Of a stretch of 64,000 nucleotides of DNA, positions 1 to 11,257 are shown one piece after another (within the stretch, counting starts at the first letter, position 1; each line of letters opens with the position of its first letter). The position numbers and the translations under genes were made by a program. The stretch covers positions 62,129,768 through 62,193,767 of the forward strand of contig NC_012874.2 in assembly GCF_000003195.3 (NCBI RefSeq). Reading direction: 5' to 3'. Origin of the DNA: Sorghum bicolor (lineage: Eukaryota > Streptophyta > Magnoliopsida > Poales > Poaceae). The notes under the pieces are model-generated. The model did no database searches, was not told the origin of the DNA, and worked only from the letters and a program-made list of their open reading frames with translations.

Positions 1-79
1 GTGTAAATATTGAGATTATAAGACAATTTTTTCAATTTTCATGATGCAATCTGATGTACCATAACTTGTACAGAGACAG

Positions 80-1640
80 GCCAATTTCAAGCAGGCATCA
101 CTTGCATCCGGAAAACGTCCAAAGTCACATGTTGAGGTGCCATTCAATGATGATGAACATATACATGATGCTGAGTATTCTTGTCCAGAAAGGCCAATGA
201 GAGCACAGCAGAAACTGGCAGTATTAGTTCAAGATTCTGAAAATGCTTCAGTTTCTAAGATGGGCACTCCCTTATCTGCATTGGTATCAAGCACCTGCCC
301 TCCAAATTCATGTTCCCCACTCCATGGTAGGGTGATCTTCATCTGCTTTTTCACTGTATAATAATGACTAGTTGCTCAGTGCTAATGGGTTGGCTTATCT
401 GTGGTTCCTCAGGACACTCAACACACAAAAAAATTGTTGTGTCTGGCAATGTGAGTCCGCTGCATTATGTATCTTTTTGAAAGTTAACATTTGCATCCAA
501 GGTATTTACAATGGCATTCCATTATTGCATGTCAATATTTTTGTAGGTGCAAAATCAGTTGGAGAAAAAAAGGGCCCCCCTCCGTAAGGTTTTGAGCTCA
601 AAGAGAAGTAAGTGGTTGCACTAGCTAGTACTGATTAGAGTCACCAGTACAAGATGGTTTGTCAAAGTCCGATAATTGTGGTACAACCTGCGCAGGGCTT
701 AGTAAGAAAAACGAAGGGTCTGAAGGACCACATAGTCTACATGGCCCACTGGAGTTGTCTAGTACGGGCCAAAAGATAGGAGTAAATGAAATAGCTGGGT
801 CACAGAGAGAACCTTCATTAGTAGTAAGTACATTCTTTGTGAATACTTCTGTTATCTATTAGATTCTCACTCTAACACCTAGCTTCACACAGTTGGAGAG
901 ATCAGAATCTACTCAACAGCAGCTTGATAGTACTATCGAGAATGCAGTGAACGCAGATGAAATAAAACATCAAGAACCTGTTGGAGTGGTACCAAAGAGC
1001 TTTGCATCAGCTTCTGATGGTATGACCTATATCTATTCTTATCCATGGTGATTTTATTTGTGAGTCCATATGATATTTAATGTTTTATGTACTGGTTTCT
1101 AATGACTGCATTTCTGCAGATATTGGCATACATGAAGGGCTGACTGCTCAAGACACAGATAACTCCCATACTTTGACAATGGCATTTGATGTCTGTGTGG
1201 AAACAATAAGAAAATCAAACATAGCAGACAATGATGGTTCATTTCAAGAGAAAAAAAGGACACTTGCTGAGATTAAGAAAAATGGATTTGATGTTCAACA
1301 TTTTGAGTGCCTGCTAAACAGACTGATTAAGTTGAAAGATCAGTACAATAAACATCTTGAAGAGAAATCTGAAGTTCAAAAACAGAAGCAGCAAACAATG
1401 AATTCTTTGTCTCAAAATGATTCATTACTTTGTGAAATTGATAATGATATAGCTGAGCTTGAGAAGAGACTTGGCCTCCTTCGCCAGAAAGGACAGCTTA
1501 TTGAGAAGGTGAAAGTACATGACCAGGAAAAGCTTTCAAGTCTGAATGAGGTGGAAAGCAACATAGAGGAAGCACTTGATGTCCACACATTGCTGTTCAA
1601 TGGCATCTTGGCTGAGGTGAAAGAGAAGAGCCTAACTTGA
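80..1640 (+). CDS. Agenet/DUF724-type protein, 3' part (copy A, 5' end outside window)
   Basis: Six exons can be read: 80-326, 413-450, 547-607, 654-823, 893-1019 and 1120-1640. Each is bounded by AG/GT and all join in phase, giving 387 residues and a TGA. The last exon starts D-I-G-I-H-E-G and is rich in Lys, Glu and Gln with a heptad-like pattern, as in the C-terminal DUF724 coiled-coil region. The N-terminal half is not visible here, but the duplicate at 7,592 shows that it encodes tandem Agenet (Tudor-like) modules. Proteins with Agenet plus DUF724 are plant-specific and have been linked to chromatin reading and RNA transport; that role is family knowledge and not shown here. No stop or frameshift was seen in this part, so this copy may be the working one. 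The family call rests on the Agenet exons of copy B and the overall layout. Confidence 0.8.
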
Positions 1641-2386
1641 AATGCAGTAAAAACATGATCATGCTAGACCTTTTGAAATGCAGTAAAAACATGATTGTGA
1701 TAGAACGTAGGTCTTATGGCATCAATGTGATTTTGGACCAACTTCCAATAGGGCCATTTTGCTACTTTATGTGCAACTGCAAGATGTAATACATTTGCTA
1801 GTTGGACCTTATATTTGGCCCTTCGCTGTGCTCAGTTTGTGTGGAAGTGGAACCTTCATACCTGCTAAGATTTTGTCAATTGAATTACACTCTTACAAAG
1901 AGTGGTATCTGGTAATGTCGGTTGTTGCACCAGTACTTGTGTGGGTCTCGTTTTCTGCTTTTAATCAAAACATGACTTGCTGCTTGCTACTAAGCTGTTG
2001 CATTACTGTAACATCCTACTTTTAATCAAACAATAATTGTAATGGCAATCCCACTTGCTTAGAATTGCGCATGTGACAAGTGTGCACTACGGGCTTGTTT
2101 GGATTCTCTGAAGCCAGGCATCCGATTTCTTGTGCCTGTGGCCAGGACACATTGCCTGGCAGGCAGCTGCCAGCCAGGGCGTCATCCAAACATTGCTATT
2201 TTTTTATTTTCATACGAAGATGAATCACTAGCTAACTACGAAAAACAAAAAAAACCATTATGGTCAATAGTCATCACAATTTTACTTTGAACTGTTAACT
2301 AAGAAGTACAAAGAACCAGCACTTGTTTTTTGCGAGACCCAATTAAAGATGAAAACACTCACATACGACTGCATATTCACACCTAT
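1641..2386. other. 3' flank of DUF724 copy A
   Basis: There is no gene here. It holds the presumed 3' UTR, in which an 18-base AAATGCAGTAAAAACATGAT-like sequence occurs twice (about 1,640-1,695), a small MITE-like segment at 2,091-2,191, and A/T-rich sequence up to the CACTA-1 terminus. Copy B has the same sequence, with an extra 12 bases near 10,565. Confidence 0.6.
2091..2191. mobile_element. Small Tourist-like MITE remnant
   Basis: The left end reads GGGCTTGTTTGGATTC and the right end GTCATCCAAACA, so TGTTTGGAT is inverted at the two ends of a 100-bp segment. TTTGGTT/TTTGGAT ends are usual for grass Tourist-like MITEs. No clear TSD was found. The same segment occurs in copy B at about 10,950-11,050. 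Confidence 0.35.
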
Positions 2387-2653
2387 CACTACCGGATAGG
2401 GGGGGTTCGCCGTGTGCCTGGTGCACACGGCAAAGCCCATATCGCACACAGCGAAGGCTTTGCCGTGTGTTGCTCACGGCGAAGAACACACGGCAAACCC
2501 TCCGACGATGAACCTTACTTTTACTCACGGCTAAATTGTGGGCACACGGCAAAAAAAAGTGATGGACGGCTTGACGGCAGGTTTTGCCGTGTGTCACCAT
2601 GCAGGCATACGGCAAAGTCTCAATGTTTGCCGTGTTCCAGGGTTGGTCACACG

Positions 2654-2803
2654 GCAAACCCCCTTCCAAAAAAAATCCAACGTTCTAAATTTTTTTATGT
2701 CTTTGCGGCCAATGGGATTCGAACTCATGCAAACCCTCTTCCAAAAAAATCCAACGTTCTAAATTTTTTTATGTCTTTGCGGCCAATGGGATTCGAACTC
2801 ATA
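2654..2803. repeat. 75-bp tandem duplication present only in copy A
   Basis: CAAACCC..CTTCC through GGGATTCGAACTCAT occurs twice in a row (units starting about 2,654 and 2,729). The same place in copy B (about 11,517-11,592) has one unit. It is therefore a change that arose after the segmental duplication, or was lost from copy B. Confidence 0.85.
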
Positions 2804-2846
2804 TCCTCTCTCTTGCGTGTTTCCACTCTTAGCCACTACACCACAC
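2781..2846 (-). other. tRNA-like segment inside CACTA-1A
   Basis: On the minus strand it reads GTGTGGTGTAGTGGCTAAGA at one end and GAGTTCGAATCCC near the other. These resemble a tRNA D-arm/A box and T-arm/B box (GGTTCGANTCC) about 45 bases apart. There is no acceptor stem pairing or cloverleaf, so it is not a tRNA gene. Related segments sit at equivalent places in CACTA-1B, CACTA-8 and CACTA-9. Confidence 0.55.
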
Positions 2847-4200
2847 TATATCTTGTGTTTATATTGCATTTCGGTTCCTCAAATATTATACCAAATTATA
2901 TGTAAATTGATTATTTGAGGTCCTAAATAATTTTAAATCAAAAAGTTGTTAACTACAAAGTTTCATAACTTTTTGGGATCTACAATTTTCATTTAGGGAG
3001 TTTCTCCATCCGAGGTTGTCTACAAAATTTGAATTTTAAATTTGAGAAATTCAAACGTAGTTTTTGCATGACAAGATGATTCCAAAACAAAGAGTTGTCA
3101 ACTACAAAGTTTCATAACTTTTTGATATCTACAAAGTTTATTTAGAGAGTTTTCCATCCGAGGTTATTTAAAAAATTTAAAATTTAAAATTTTCAATTAA
3201 AATACTGAAAATAATTAAGAAATAGCAAATGATTTCGAAAAATTCCCAAATTTGGACACGACACAACCTATGTGGTGTAGTGCTTATAGAAAAAGTTTCC
3301 AAATTAAACTCAAATATGAAAATCGAATCCTACTCCAACTCATGCTCCTTCACTCATAACTCTGTGAAACTTCTCCGGAGATTGTCTAGTTTCTACACAT
3401 CCTACATGACAACTTGTTTGAAATCTTCCCAAACTTTTTCTAGCCTCTATGTATGATAACATAACATACGTTCAAGTTTCAAGATTTATAAAATAAATTG
3501 ACATTTATTAGAATTTTTGAAAAATACCGACGCACATTCGGTGTCGTGTCTCCTAACCACGGCATTCAAAAGTTATTTCCGTTTCGAATATGTGTTCTCA
3601 GATAGGGTTGGGTATCATGAATATCATTCTTCTGATATTTTTTCTAACTATTTCACTGACTCGTAGTTCAAATTTGACCACATGCGGAAAAATAAAAATA
3701 AATGTTGTTAATTGCAAAAATATAGCAAACATGTTTCAAATTTTATGAAATTTGAGTATGGAGTTACAAATGGTGAGTGTGTACAGAACAAAAAAATTAG
3801 AGGACAAAATCTGAAAAAACAAATTGTTTGCCGTGTGCTGCACCCTGGCACACGGTAAAGTTTGTGTTTGCCGTGTGCCAGCCTCAAGCACACGGCAAAC
3901 CCAGGCTTTGTCGTGTGCCTAGCGGCCGCACACGGCAAATGTTGACGGCTGGGGTTGGACGTTAGCGTGAGGTTAGCTTTTGCCGTGTATCCTGTTTTTG
4001 CCGTGTGTTGCTCACGGTAAAGGTTTAAGTTCGCCGTGTGTCTGGTGTTTGCCGTGTGCAACACACGGCAAAGGCCAGGTATACTGTGTGCCTGGCGTTT
4101 GTTGTGTGTGTGGGCTGGGCACACGGCAAACCTGGCCTTTGCAGTGTGTTGCTTATGGCAAACAGGCGGACACACGACAAAGGCTGGCTCTCCGGTAGTG

Positions 4201-4693
4201 TATGAATGCACTCTATAAGCACCTCTGAAGAACTAAGTTGCACCGGCAAATCTCGAGATTGACGAGGTCACTACAGACGTCTCATTATCGACGGGCACAT
4301 CACCTACCATTAAATGAATAGTGCAGTTATATTTTAGAATAAATCTAGAAAAACACAAACACTTGTATCAAGTCAGGAATGTGAACCCACGTGTAGACAA
4401 TTTCCAACACAAGGTACCAAACCAGCTCAGCTGTGCTCAGTGCCCAGGTCCTTCCTCACATGGATTTACGTCCTACAGAGTTTGGAAGCCATACGTTTTT
4501 CTCTAGTGCAAATACTGAACGCATATTACACTGGTATGTGTGCCAAAAGAGCCCATGCTAGCAGCAAACACTACTGCAGGCTATGGCAGACAGCAAGACC
4601 AACTGAAATAAGCTAATAATTAGGCCCCCTTTATTTACATGCACGCTATGCCACTATTGCTGTGGTTCATTTTTTAGCCACAGGGCTGCCATA
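4201..4693. other. Interval between CACTA-1A and SINE
   Basis: I see no gene or element ends here, only A/T-rich sequence. 4,677-4,693 (GCCACAGGGCTGCCATA) is the left copy of the SINE target-site duplication. Confidence 0.6.
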
Positions 4694-5015
4694 AAAACTG
4701 GACCTGCGAGGGGTAAGCCGCCCCCCAGACTTTGAACTAAGAAGAAGGACCTTCTCACACAGCCCCAGAAAACCTCCCAACCTTGGCCCCGCCAATACAC
4801 TGGGAGACGTTACCCGTGAGATTACCTGCCGGGGCCACACACGGTCCTCAGGCTGACCTGGGCCGATCCCATTTCCAGTGCTTTGGACACGGGGCCAGCA
4901 AGTGAGATTTTTTTACCCAAATTTCTCAAAGTCCGCCCAACCAGGGGTTTGAACCTGCGACCTAGGGTGCTGCCGGAACGTGCCTAGCTAACCAGTGGGC
5001 TAGGCACCCTTTGGC
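4694..5015 (-). mobile_element. tRNA-derived SINE, copy A
   Basis: The element reads on the minus strand. Its 5' part has an A-box-like GCCCACTGGTTAGC and a B-box-like GGTTCAAACCCC, the internal RNA polymerase III promoter of tRNA-derived SINEs. It then has a body of about 250 bp without tRNA resemblance and ends in a short T run (CAGTTTTTA in that orientation), as in grass Au-type SINEs. It is flanked by a 16-17-bp TSD: GCCACAGGGCTGCCATA at 4,677 and GCCACAGGCTGCCATA at 5,016. At 322 bp it is longer than the typical 180-bp Au SINE, so the family name is left open. Confidence 0.8.
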
Positions 5016-5031
5016 GCCACAGGCTGCCATA

Positions 5032-6055
5032 GGTGTGGCAGAGGAATTGTTTGCCACAGTTTCAGTGCAGCCTCAACAGCGGCATGGCATGCAGCGGCAT
5101 AAATCAAAAGTGCACCAATTATAAAGTCTTATGTTTCAAAACACAAAGTAATACCAACATGGCTAATGCACTAAATATTTGTACATACATGAACCATTAT
5201 ATTATGTTGTTCATACACAAAATAAAAAAGTAACCATTCCTGAGCAAATCTAGAAACCTTATACATATACATTCAGACACAGTTGTGTAGGATTTTTATT
5301 TGTGAAAAGCTGGCTCATATATGCACTTAATTATGCTGATGCATGAAACTGTCACTTGTCCTTTTCCAGAGAGGACATGGTGACATATACAAAAGCACCC
5401 ATTAGTGCAGTGGCTTAATGCTTCGGTTTTTTACTCAATCATTAATATTCTGAAGAGTTTAGCTCCACAATTTTTTTCTTAATTGCACTGGTCAATAAAT
5501 TAGGCAGTAGATGTTCAAGTACATTTAATTTATTGGTACAACTTTTGTTCTTTGATGAGCACTTTGCTAGTATATCCATATATTTGTTGCATGATTCTTT
5601 TTTTTTGGCCAGCCACACTTAATTGTTGCATATATAATTTGATGTTATTACTTAACAGGAATATATTGACAAAAGATGAAGGGGTGGATATACCTTATGC
5701 CTCCTTCTCGCACAGCCGGAATGGAAAAGAAGAGGTGGATATACCTTATGCGTGCTCGTAGCCGATGAGGGGGTCGGCGGGACGGGCACGAAGAGATGGT
5801 AACGCCAGGAACAGGACAGGGTCGGGGCTTAGCGGCAGCGAGATGTCGGTGAGGCACAGAGACGACGGCTGGGGCACCTTCACCACCTCCTTCTCCTTTC
5901 CTCCTCCTTCTCTCCTCCTCACATACTCCTGCTCACCTTCACCTCCTCTCCTCCAACCGATGGCAGGGGCTGGTGGTGGAGGAGGCTCTTGGTGGCTGGC
6001 TGGGCAACAGCGCGGGGCGGCCGGGGATGGCGTGCGGTGGTGCGGGGCCAACATG
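5032..6055. other. Unassigned interval, copy A
   Basis: No convincing gene. 5,032-5,660 is A/T-rich and featureless. GGTGGATATACCTTATGC is repeated at 5,682 and 5,732. From 5,760 the sequence becomes GC-rich with long open frames on both strands, which I read as a composition effect. This GC-rich part may be an interior or captured segment of CACTA-2, whose left terminus I cannot find. Confidence 0.4.
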
Positions 6056-7453
6056 TTTGCCAAGTGCTTGCGATCTAGCACTTGGCAAACTGGTTTTTTA
6101 TTTTTTTAAAAAAGAAGTTCTGCATTGTTTGCCGAGTGCTTGTGATGTGGTATCGGCAAACATTTAACAAAAAGTAAATCGTTTGCCAAGGATCCTCCTC
6201 CACGGCACTCGGCAAACAAATTTTTGATTTTTTTTCTTTTGCCGAGTGTCCTACTGTAGACACTCGGCAAATATTTTTTAAAAATTTCCTTTGCTGAGTG
6301 TCCCATGGTGTCTAGCACTCAGCAACATTTTATTTTATAAAATAAACCCTTCCTCTAGCTTTTTGACAGCTTGTTCGGCAAGTTTTTCAGAAATGTACTT
6401 TGAATATATCCGTGAATTCACTCATCAGTGCATATTGGATGCTTCTGTAAATATTTTATCATTATTTCGTTGGGTTATCTCAAATTCAATGTAACTAAAA
6501 TTCTATAATTTCATGTAGTTAAAACTATAAAAATACAAAGTGAATCCAAAAAATTACCAAAACTTGGCATTAAACAATCTATGACATATATTACCTATAG
6601 AAAATGTTTCGAATTCAAATCCCAATTCGACAAATCGGATTGCCTACAAATGTTGTTGTTTCCTTCGGAAGTATATGAGTCTTGTTCGGAGATGCTTCCG
6701 TTTGTAAGCATGCTACATGAAAACTTGTGCGAAATATTATCAAATTTTTACCCTAGCCTGCACATATGATATGAAGACATCTTGACAAATCTCATGATTT
6801 TCGAACTTTGTTTGTATTTTATATAATTTAAAAATCATCCGACTACTAGTTGCTCGCCATGTTTGGTGAACAAGATATTTGAAATTTTCTTACATTCCCT
6901 AGATTTTAGCGTTATTAATATCTCAGTATCATGAATATTATTTTTCTATTCGTTTGTTCAAATCTGTTGGAGTTTGAGTTATGGACAAAAATTCAATTAA
7001 ATGAAATAAATCAACTAAATATAGTAAATATATCGATAAATTAATTATATTGAAACATGAAGCATAATGCACTGTACAAGTAGAGCATAAAATGTTTGAA
7101 GGGCAGAAGCAAAAATAAGTTTGTCGAGTGCTAAGAAAAACACTAGACATACTATGTCTATGCCGAGTGCTGTACAGAAACACTCGGTAAAGAGATGACG
7201 GAGTTAGCCCCCATCAAATGTTTGCCGGGTGCCCTACGGTTTGCCGAGTGCCTAGCCATTAGCACTCAGCAATGATTTGGCTTTGCCAAGTGTCTTGCCT
7301 GTGGCACTCGGCAAACAATCAATTTGTCGTGTGTTTTCATTTTGCATAGTGTTCTTCCTTAGGCACTTGGCAAAGCGGATGTTTGTCAAGTGCCCGATCG
7401 AATGCACTCGGCAAACCCTCGGACACTCGGCATTCATGCGGATTTTGGTAGTG
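6056..7453. mobile_element. CACTA-2A, left-truncated CACTA element
   Basis: The right end is GATTTTGGTAGTG, the inverse of CACTACCAAAATC. TTTGCCGAGTGC-type repeats and their inverses fill 6,056-6,325 and 7,110-7,440. No matching CACTA left terminus or TSD was found, so the left end is probably deleted or degraded. The interior (6,540-6,790) has the fold-back core seen in CACTA-1 and CACTA-4, around CCTATAGAAAATGTTT. There are no transposase codons. The right end lies 138 bp before the ATG of the next DUF724 gene copy. Confidence 0.8.
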
Positions 7454-7591
7454 CCTTAAAACCTAGTAGAAATAGCTAGGTCTGAAACCACCATTACAAA
7501 GCTTTGCTCTACTCGTGCCTCCACCATTTCTTCCAGCGTCTCTGATGATTAGCTCCCTGTGCTCTCCAGATCCATCGTCCCCTATCAAGGA

Positions 7592-10488
7592 GATGGGCCT
7601 CCTGCTCCCCGGCGCCGAGGTTGAAGTCCGCCTCGACGGCAAGGTATACTACGGCACTTGGTGGCGAGGCCACCATCGTGGACTTCGCTGCCGCACGCGG
7701 TGGCAACGCCCCCATGCGATACAGGATCACCTTTGACGACAAGGGCGAGATGCAGTTCGACGCCACCCACGTTCAGCCGCGGCCCCCGACTTTGGAATTG
7801 CCGCCGGACTTTCGTCGCTGTGACATCGTCGAGGTCATCCACGAACACGGCTGGTGGTCCGGCCTCGTCCTCTCTGCCGACCGCAGGTCCGTCACAGTTC
7901 CCAATCACCCGCGAGGTCATCACATACATGCCCAGTCTTGTTCGGCCCCGACGTGACTACATCGACGGCGACTGGGTCCCGTCGCAGGCGGTTGTCGCCG
8001 TCCGGCCCAAGCATGAAATCAGGAGGTACGAGGTTGGAGAGGAGGTGGAGGTGGTGAAGGAGCGGGAGGTGTACGGACACTCGTGGTTCCCCGCGAAGGT
8101 GGCGGAGGTAATTGATGAGTTGTGAAGTACTCCAATCAGAATAGGGAGGAGGGTGGCAGCTCCGAGTACCAGCGTTGGCAGTTTATCAGGCCGGACGTGC
8201 AGCACTTGCCACCTAAGAATGAGTTCCACCTACACCTTGGGCCCCGTGCCACCGTGGAGGCGCATTTTGATGGGGCATGGTCTGCTGGACTGGTGCAGAG
8301 GGTTCATGAGGATGGTATGTTTGTGGTCCGGATCAATGGCAGGCAAGGGAAGGAGCTGATGACCAAGGAGGTAAGGCCACAGTACAAATGGGACGGCAGG
8401 GATTGGAGTATTGTGAGCAACAAGGTAATACAACAACCCCCATTTTTGAACTCTTGCCTTCCTTTAATTTAGTTAGCAAGGCCACAAAGTTTGCCATAAA
8501 ACTAATTAATTAATACAGTGCGTATGCAGCTGTCCGAAAATAAAAAATTGATCTGATGGCTCAATTTGTGTTTGTGTACTTTGTGGTGGACTAGCGGAAG
8601 CCCGCATATAACATATATATCCCCATCAATATGCTTACTAATGGTGTTGCTATTGATACCGAAATCAAATCTATGAGAGATGCATATATGATCAAATATA
8701 GATTACTGGTGTTCATTTCTTCACCAAGATTGCATTTTCATATAAGAGACCAATTGTTTATCTCATGTTGTTCCCAGGCATGTTATGTGGCAAAAAAATT
8801 TGTGTAACTTAGCACTTTATCTGATTTTATTGTGTGGTAGCATTCTCGTAAATATTGAGATTATAAGACAATTTTTCAAATTTTCATGATGCAATCTGAT
8901 GTACCATAACTTGTAAAGAGACAGGCCAATTTCAAGCAGGCATCACTTGCATCCGGAAAACGTCCAAAGTCACATGGTGAGGTGCCATTCAATGGTGATG
9001 AACGTATACATGATGCTGAGTATTCTTGTCCAGAAAGGCCAATGAGAGCACAGCAGAAACTGGCAGTATTAGTTCAAGATTCTGAAAATGCTTCAGTTTC
9101 TAAGATGGGCACTCCCTTATCTGCATTGGTATCAAGCACCTGTCCTCCAAATTCTTGTTCCCCACTCCATGGTAGGGTGATCTTCATCTGCTTTTTCACT
9201 GTATAATAATGACTAGTTGCTCAGTGCTAATGGGTTGGCTTATCTGTGGTTCCTCAGGACACTCAACACACAAAAAAATTGTTGCGTCTGGCAATGTGAG
9301 TCCGCTGCATTATGTATCTTTTGGAAAGTTAACATTTGCATCCAAGGTATTTACAATGGCTTTCTATTATTGCATGTCAATATTTTTGTAGGTGCAAAAT
9401 CAGTTGGAGAAAAAAAGGGCCCCCCTCCGTAAGGTTTTGAGCTCAAAGAGAAGTAAGTGGTTGCACTAGCTAGTACTGATTAGAGTCACCAGTACAAGAT
9501 GGTTTGTCAAAGTCCGATGATTGTGGTACAACCTGCGCAGGGCTTAGTAAGAAAAACGAAGGCTCTGAAGGACCACATAGTCTACATGGCCCACTGGAGT
9601 TGTCTAGTACGGGCCAAAAGATAGGAGTAAATGAAATAGCTGGGTCACAGAGAGAACCTTCATTAGTAGTAAGTACATTCTTTGTGAATACTTCTGTTAT
9701 CTATTAGATTCTCACTCTAACACCTAGATTCACACAGTTGGAGAGATCAGAATCTACTCAACAGCAGCTTGATAGTACTATCGAGAATGCAGTGAACGCA
9801 TATGAAATAAAACATCAAGAACCTGTTGGAGTGGTACCAAAGAGCTTTGCATCAGCTTCTGATGGTATGACCTATATCTATTCTTATCCATGGTGATTTT
9901 TTTTGTGAGTCCATATGATATTTAATGTTTTATGTACTGGTTTCTAATGACTGCATTTCTGCAGATATTGGCATACATGAAGGGCTGACTGCTCAAGACA
10001 CAGATAACTCCCATACTTTGACAATGGCATTTGATGTCTGTGTGGAAACAATAAGAAAATCAAACATAGCAGACAATGATGGTTCATTTCAAGAGAAAAA
10101 AAGGACACTTGCTGAGATTAAGAAAAATGTATTTGATGTTCAACATTTTGAGTGCCTGCTAAACAGACTGATTAAGTTGAAAGATCAGTACAATAAACAT
10201 CTTGAAGAGAAATCTGAATTGAAGTTCAAAAACAGAAGCAGCAAACAATGAATTCTTTGTCTCAAAATGATTCATTACTTTGTGAAATTGATAATGATAT
10301 AGCTGAGCTTGAGAAGAGACTTGGCCTCCTTCGCCAGAAAGGACAGCTTATTGAGAAGGTGAAAGTACATGACCAGGAAAAGCTTTCAAGTCTGAATGAG
10401 GTAAAGCAACATAGAGGAAGCACTTGATGTCCACACATTGCTGTTCAATGGCATCTTGGCTGAGGTGAAAGAGAAGAGCCTAACTTGA
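7592..10488 (+). pseudogene. Agenet/DUF724-type gene, copy B, disrupted by frameshifts
   Basis: The start is the ATG at 7,592 (M-G-L-L-L-P-G-A-E-V-E-V-R-L-D-G). The first region (7,592-8,424) encodes at least two Agenet repeats with K-V-Y-Y-G-T-W-W and W-S-A-G-L-V-Q-R-V motifs. It needs frame changes near 7,655, 7,897 and 8,124 to be read through. Later exons match copy A: 8,925-9,171, 9,258-9,295, 9,392-9,452, 9,499-9,668, 9,738-9,864 and 9,965-10,488. In the last exon a 5-bp insertion at about 10,218 shifts the frame into an early stop, and a 2-bp deletion near 10,403 follows. Together these make net +3, so the frame would return if the stop were not hit first. Five independent breaks make a pseudogene the best call, although low-quality sequence could imitate some. 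In copy A the matching part is intact. Confidence 0.85.
8425..8924 (+). other. Intron of DUF724 copy B and left duplication junction
   Basis: The intron begins GTAATACAAC after the Agenet exon and ends AGACAG before GCCAATTTC. Similarity to the window start begins at 8,848, inside this intron. Nothing else was recognised. Confidence 0.7.
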
Positions 10489-11257
10489 AATGCAGTAAAA
10501 ACATGATCATGCTAGACCTTTTGAAATGCAGTAAAAACATGATTGTGATAGAACGTAGGTCTTAAGATTATTGCTTGGCATCAATGTGATTTTGGACCAA
10601 CTTCCAATAGGGCCATTTTGCTACTTTATGTGCAACTGCAAGATGTAATACATTTGCTAGTTGGACCTTATATTTGGCCCTTCGCTGTGCTCAGTTTGTG
10701 TGGAAGTGGAACCTTCATACCTGCTAAGATTTTGTCAATTGAATTACACTCTTACAAAGAGTGGTATCTGGTAATGTCGGTTGTTGCACCAGTACTTGTG
10801 TGGGTCTCGTTTTCTGCTTTTAATCAAAACATGACTTGCTGCTTGCTACTAAGCTGTTGCATTACTGTAACATCCTACTTTTAATCAAACAATAATTGTA
10901 ATGGCAATCCCACTTGCTTAGAATTGCGCATGTGACAAGTGTGCACTACGGGCTTGTTTGGATTCTCTGAAGCCAGGCATCCGATTTCTTGTGCCTGTGG
11001 CCAGGACACATTGCCTGGCAGGCAGCTGCCAGCCAGGGCGTCATCCAAACATTGCTATTTTTTTATTTTCATACGAAGATGAATCACTAGCTAACTACGA
11101 AAAACAAAAAAAAACATTATGGTCAATAGTCATCACAATTTTACTTTGAACTGTTAACTAAGAAGTACAAAGAACCAGCACTTGTTAGTATATCTTTTTT
11201 TTGCGAGACCCAATTAAAGATGAAAACACTCACATACGAGTGCATATTCACACCTAT
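10489..11257. other. 3' flank of DUF724 copy B
   Basis: It matches 1,641-2,386, including the MITE-like segment at about 10,950-11,050. Copy B has extra bases at 10,565 and near 11,188. No gene was seen. Confidence 0.6.

Larger units (their letters stand above)
2387..4200. mobile_element. CACTA-1A, non-coding CACTA element
   Basis: It starts CACTACCGGA, ends TCCGGTAGTG, and is flanked by the 3-bp TSD TAT, the diagnostic features of En/Spm (CACTA) elements. Both ends carry many copies of TTTGCCGTGTGC and its inverse GCACACGGCAAA (2,400-2,660 and 3,825-4,190), expected binding sites for the element's own subterminal-binding protein. It encodes no transposase, so it would need one in trans. The interior holds a tRNA-like segment (2,781-2,846), repeats of AACTACAAAGTTTCATAAC (2,951 and 3,100) and a fold-back core (about 3,230-3,700). 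Short open frames inside are repeat artefacts. Confidence 0.95.
3..7534. repeat. Tandem segmental duplication, copy A
   Basis: This stretch aligns base for base with 8,848-16,294. The offset is 8,845 at the left and about 8,760 at the right because of small indels. It includes the 3' half of a DUF724-type gene, CACTA-1, a SINE and CACTA-2. The right limit of similarity is around 7,534, just before the 5' end of the next gene copy. The left limit may lie outside the window. All three transposons occupy the same positions in both copies, so they were inserted before the duplication. Confidence 0.95.

Noticed and set aside
2781..2846. A tRNA gene (also at 11,570, 50,601 and 59,401)
   Set aside because: A- and B-box-like motifs are present but there is no acceptor stem pairing, anticodon arm or cloverleaf.
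2330..2905. 191-codon frame in CACTA-1A
   Set aside because: It is read through the subterminal repeats and the 75-bp duplication; it changes length between copies A and B.
2400..4190. Dense short repeats with spacers could be taken for a CRISPR array
   Set aside because: The repeats are 12-bp, in both orientations, concentrated at element ends and bounded by CACTA termini. The sequence is plant nuclear DNA.
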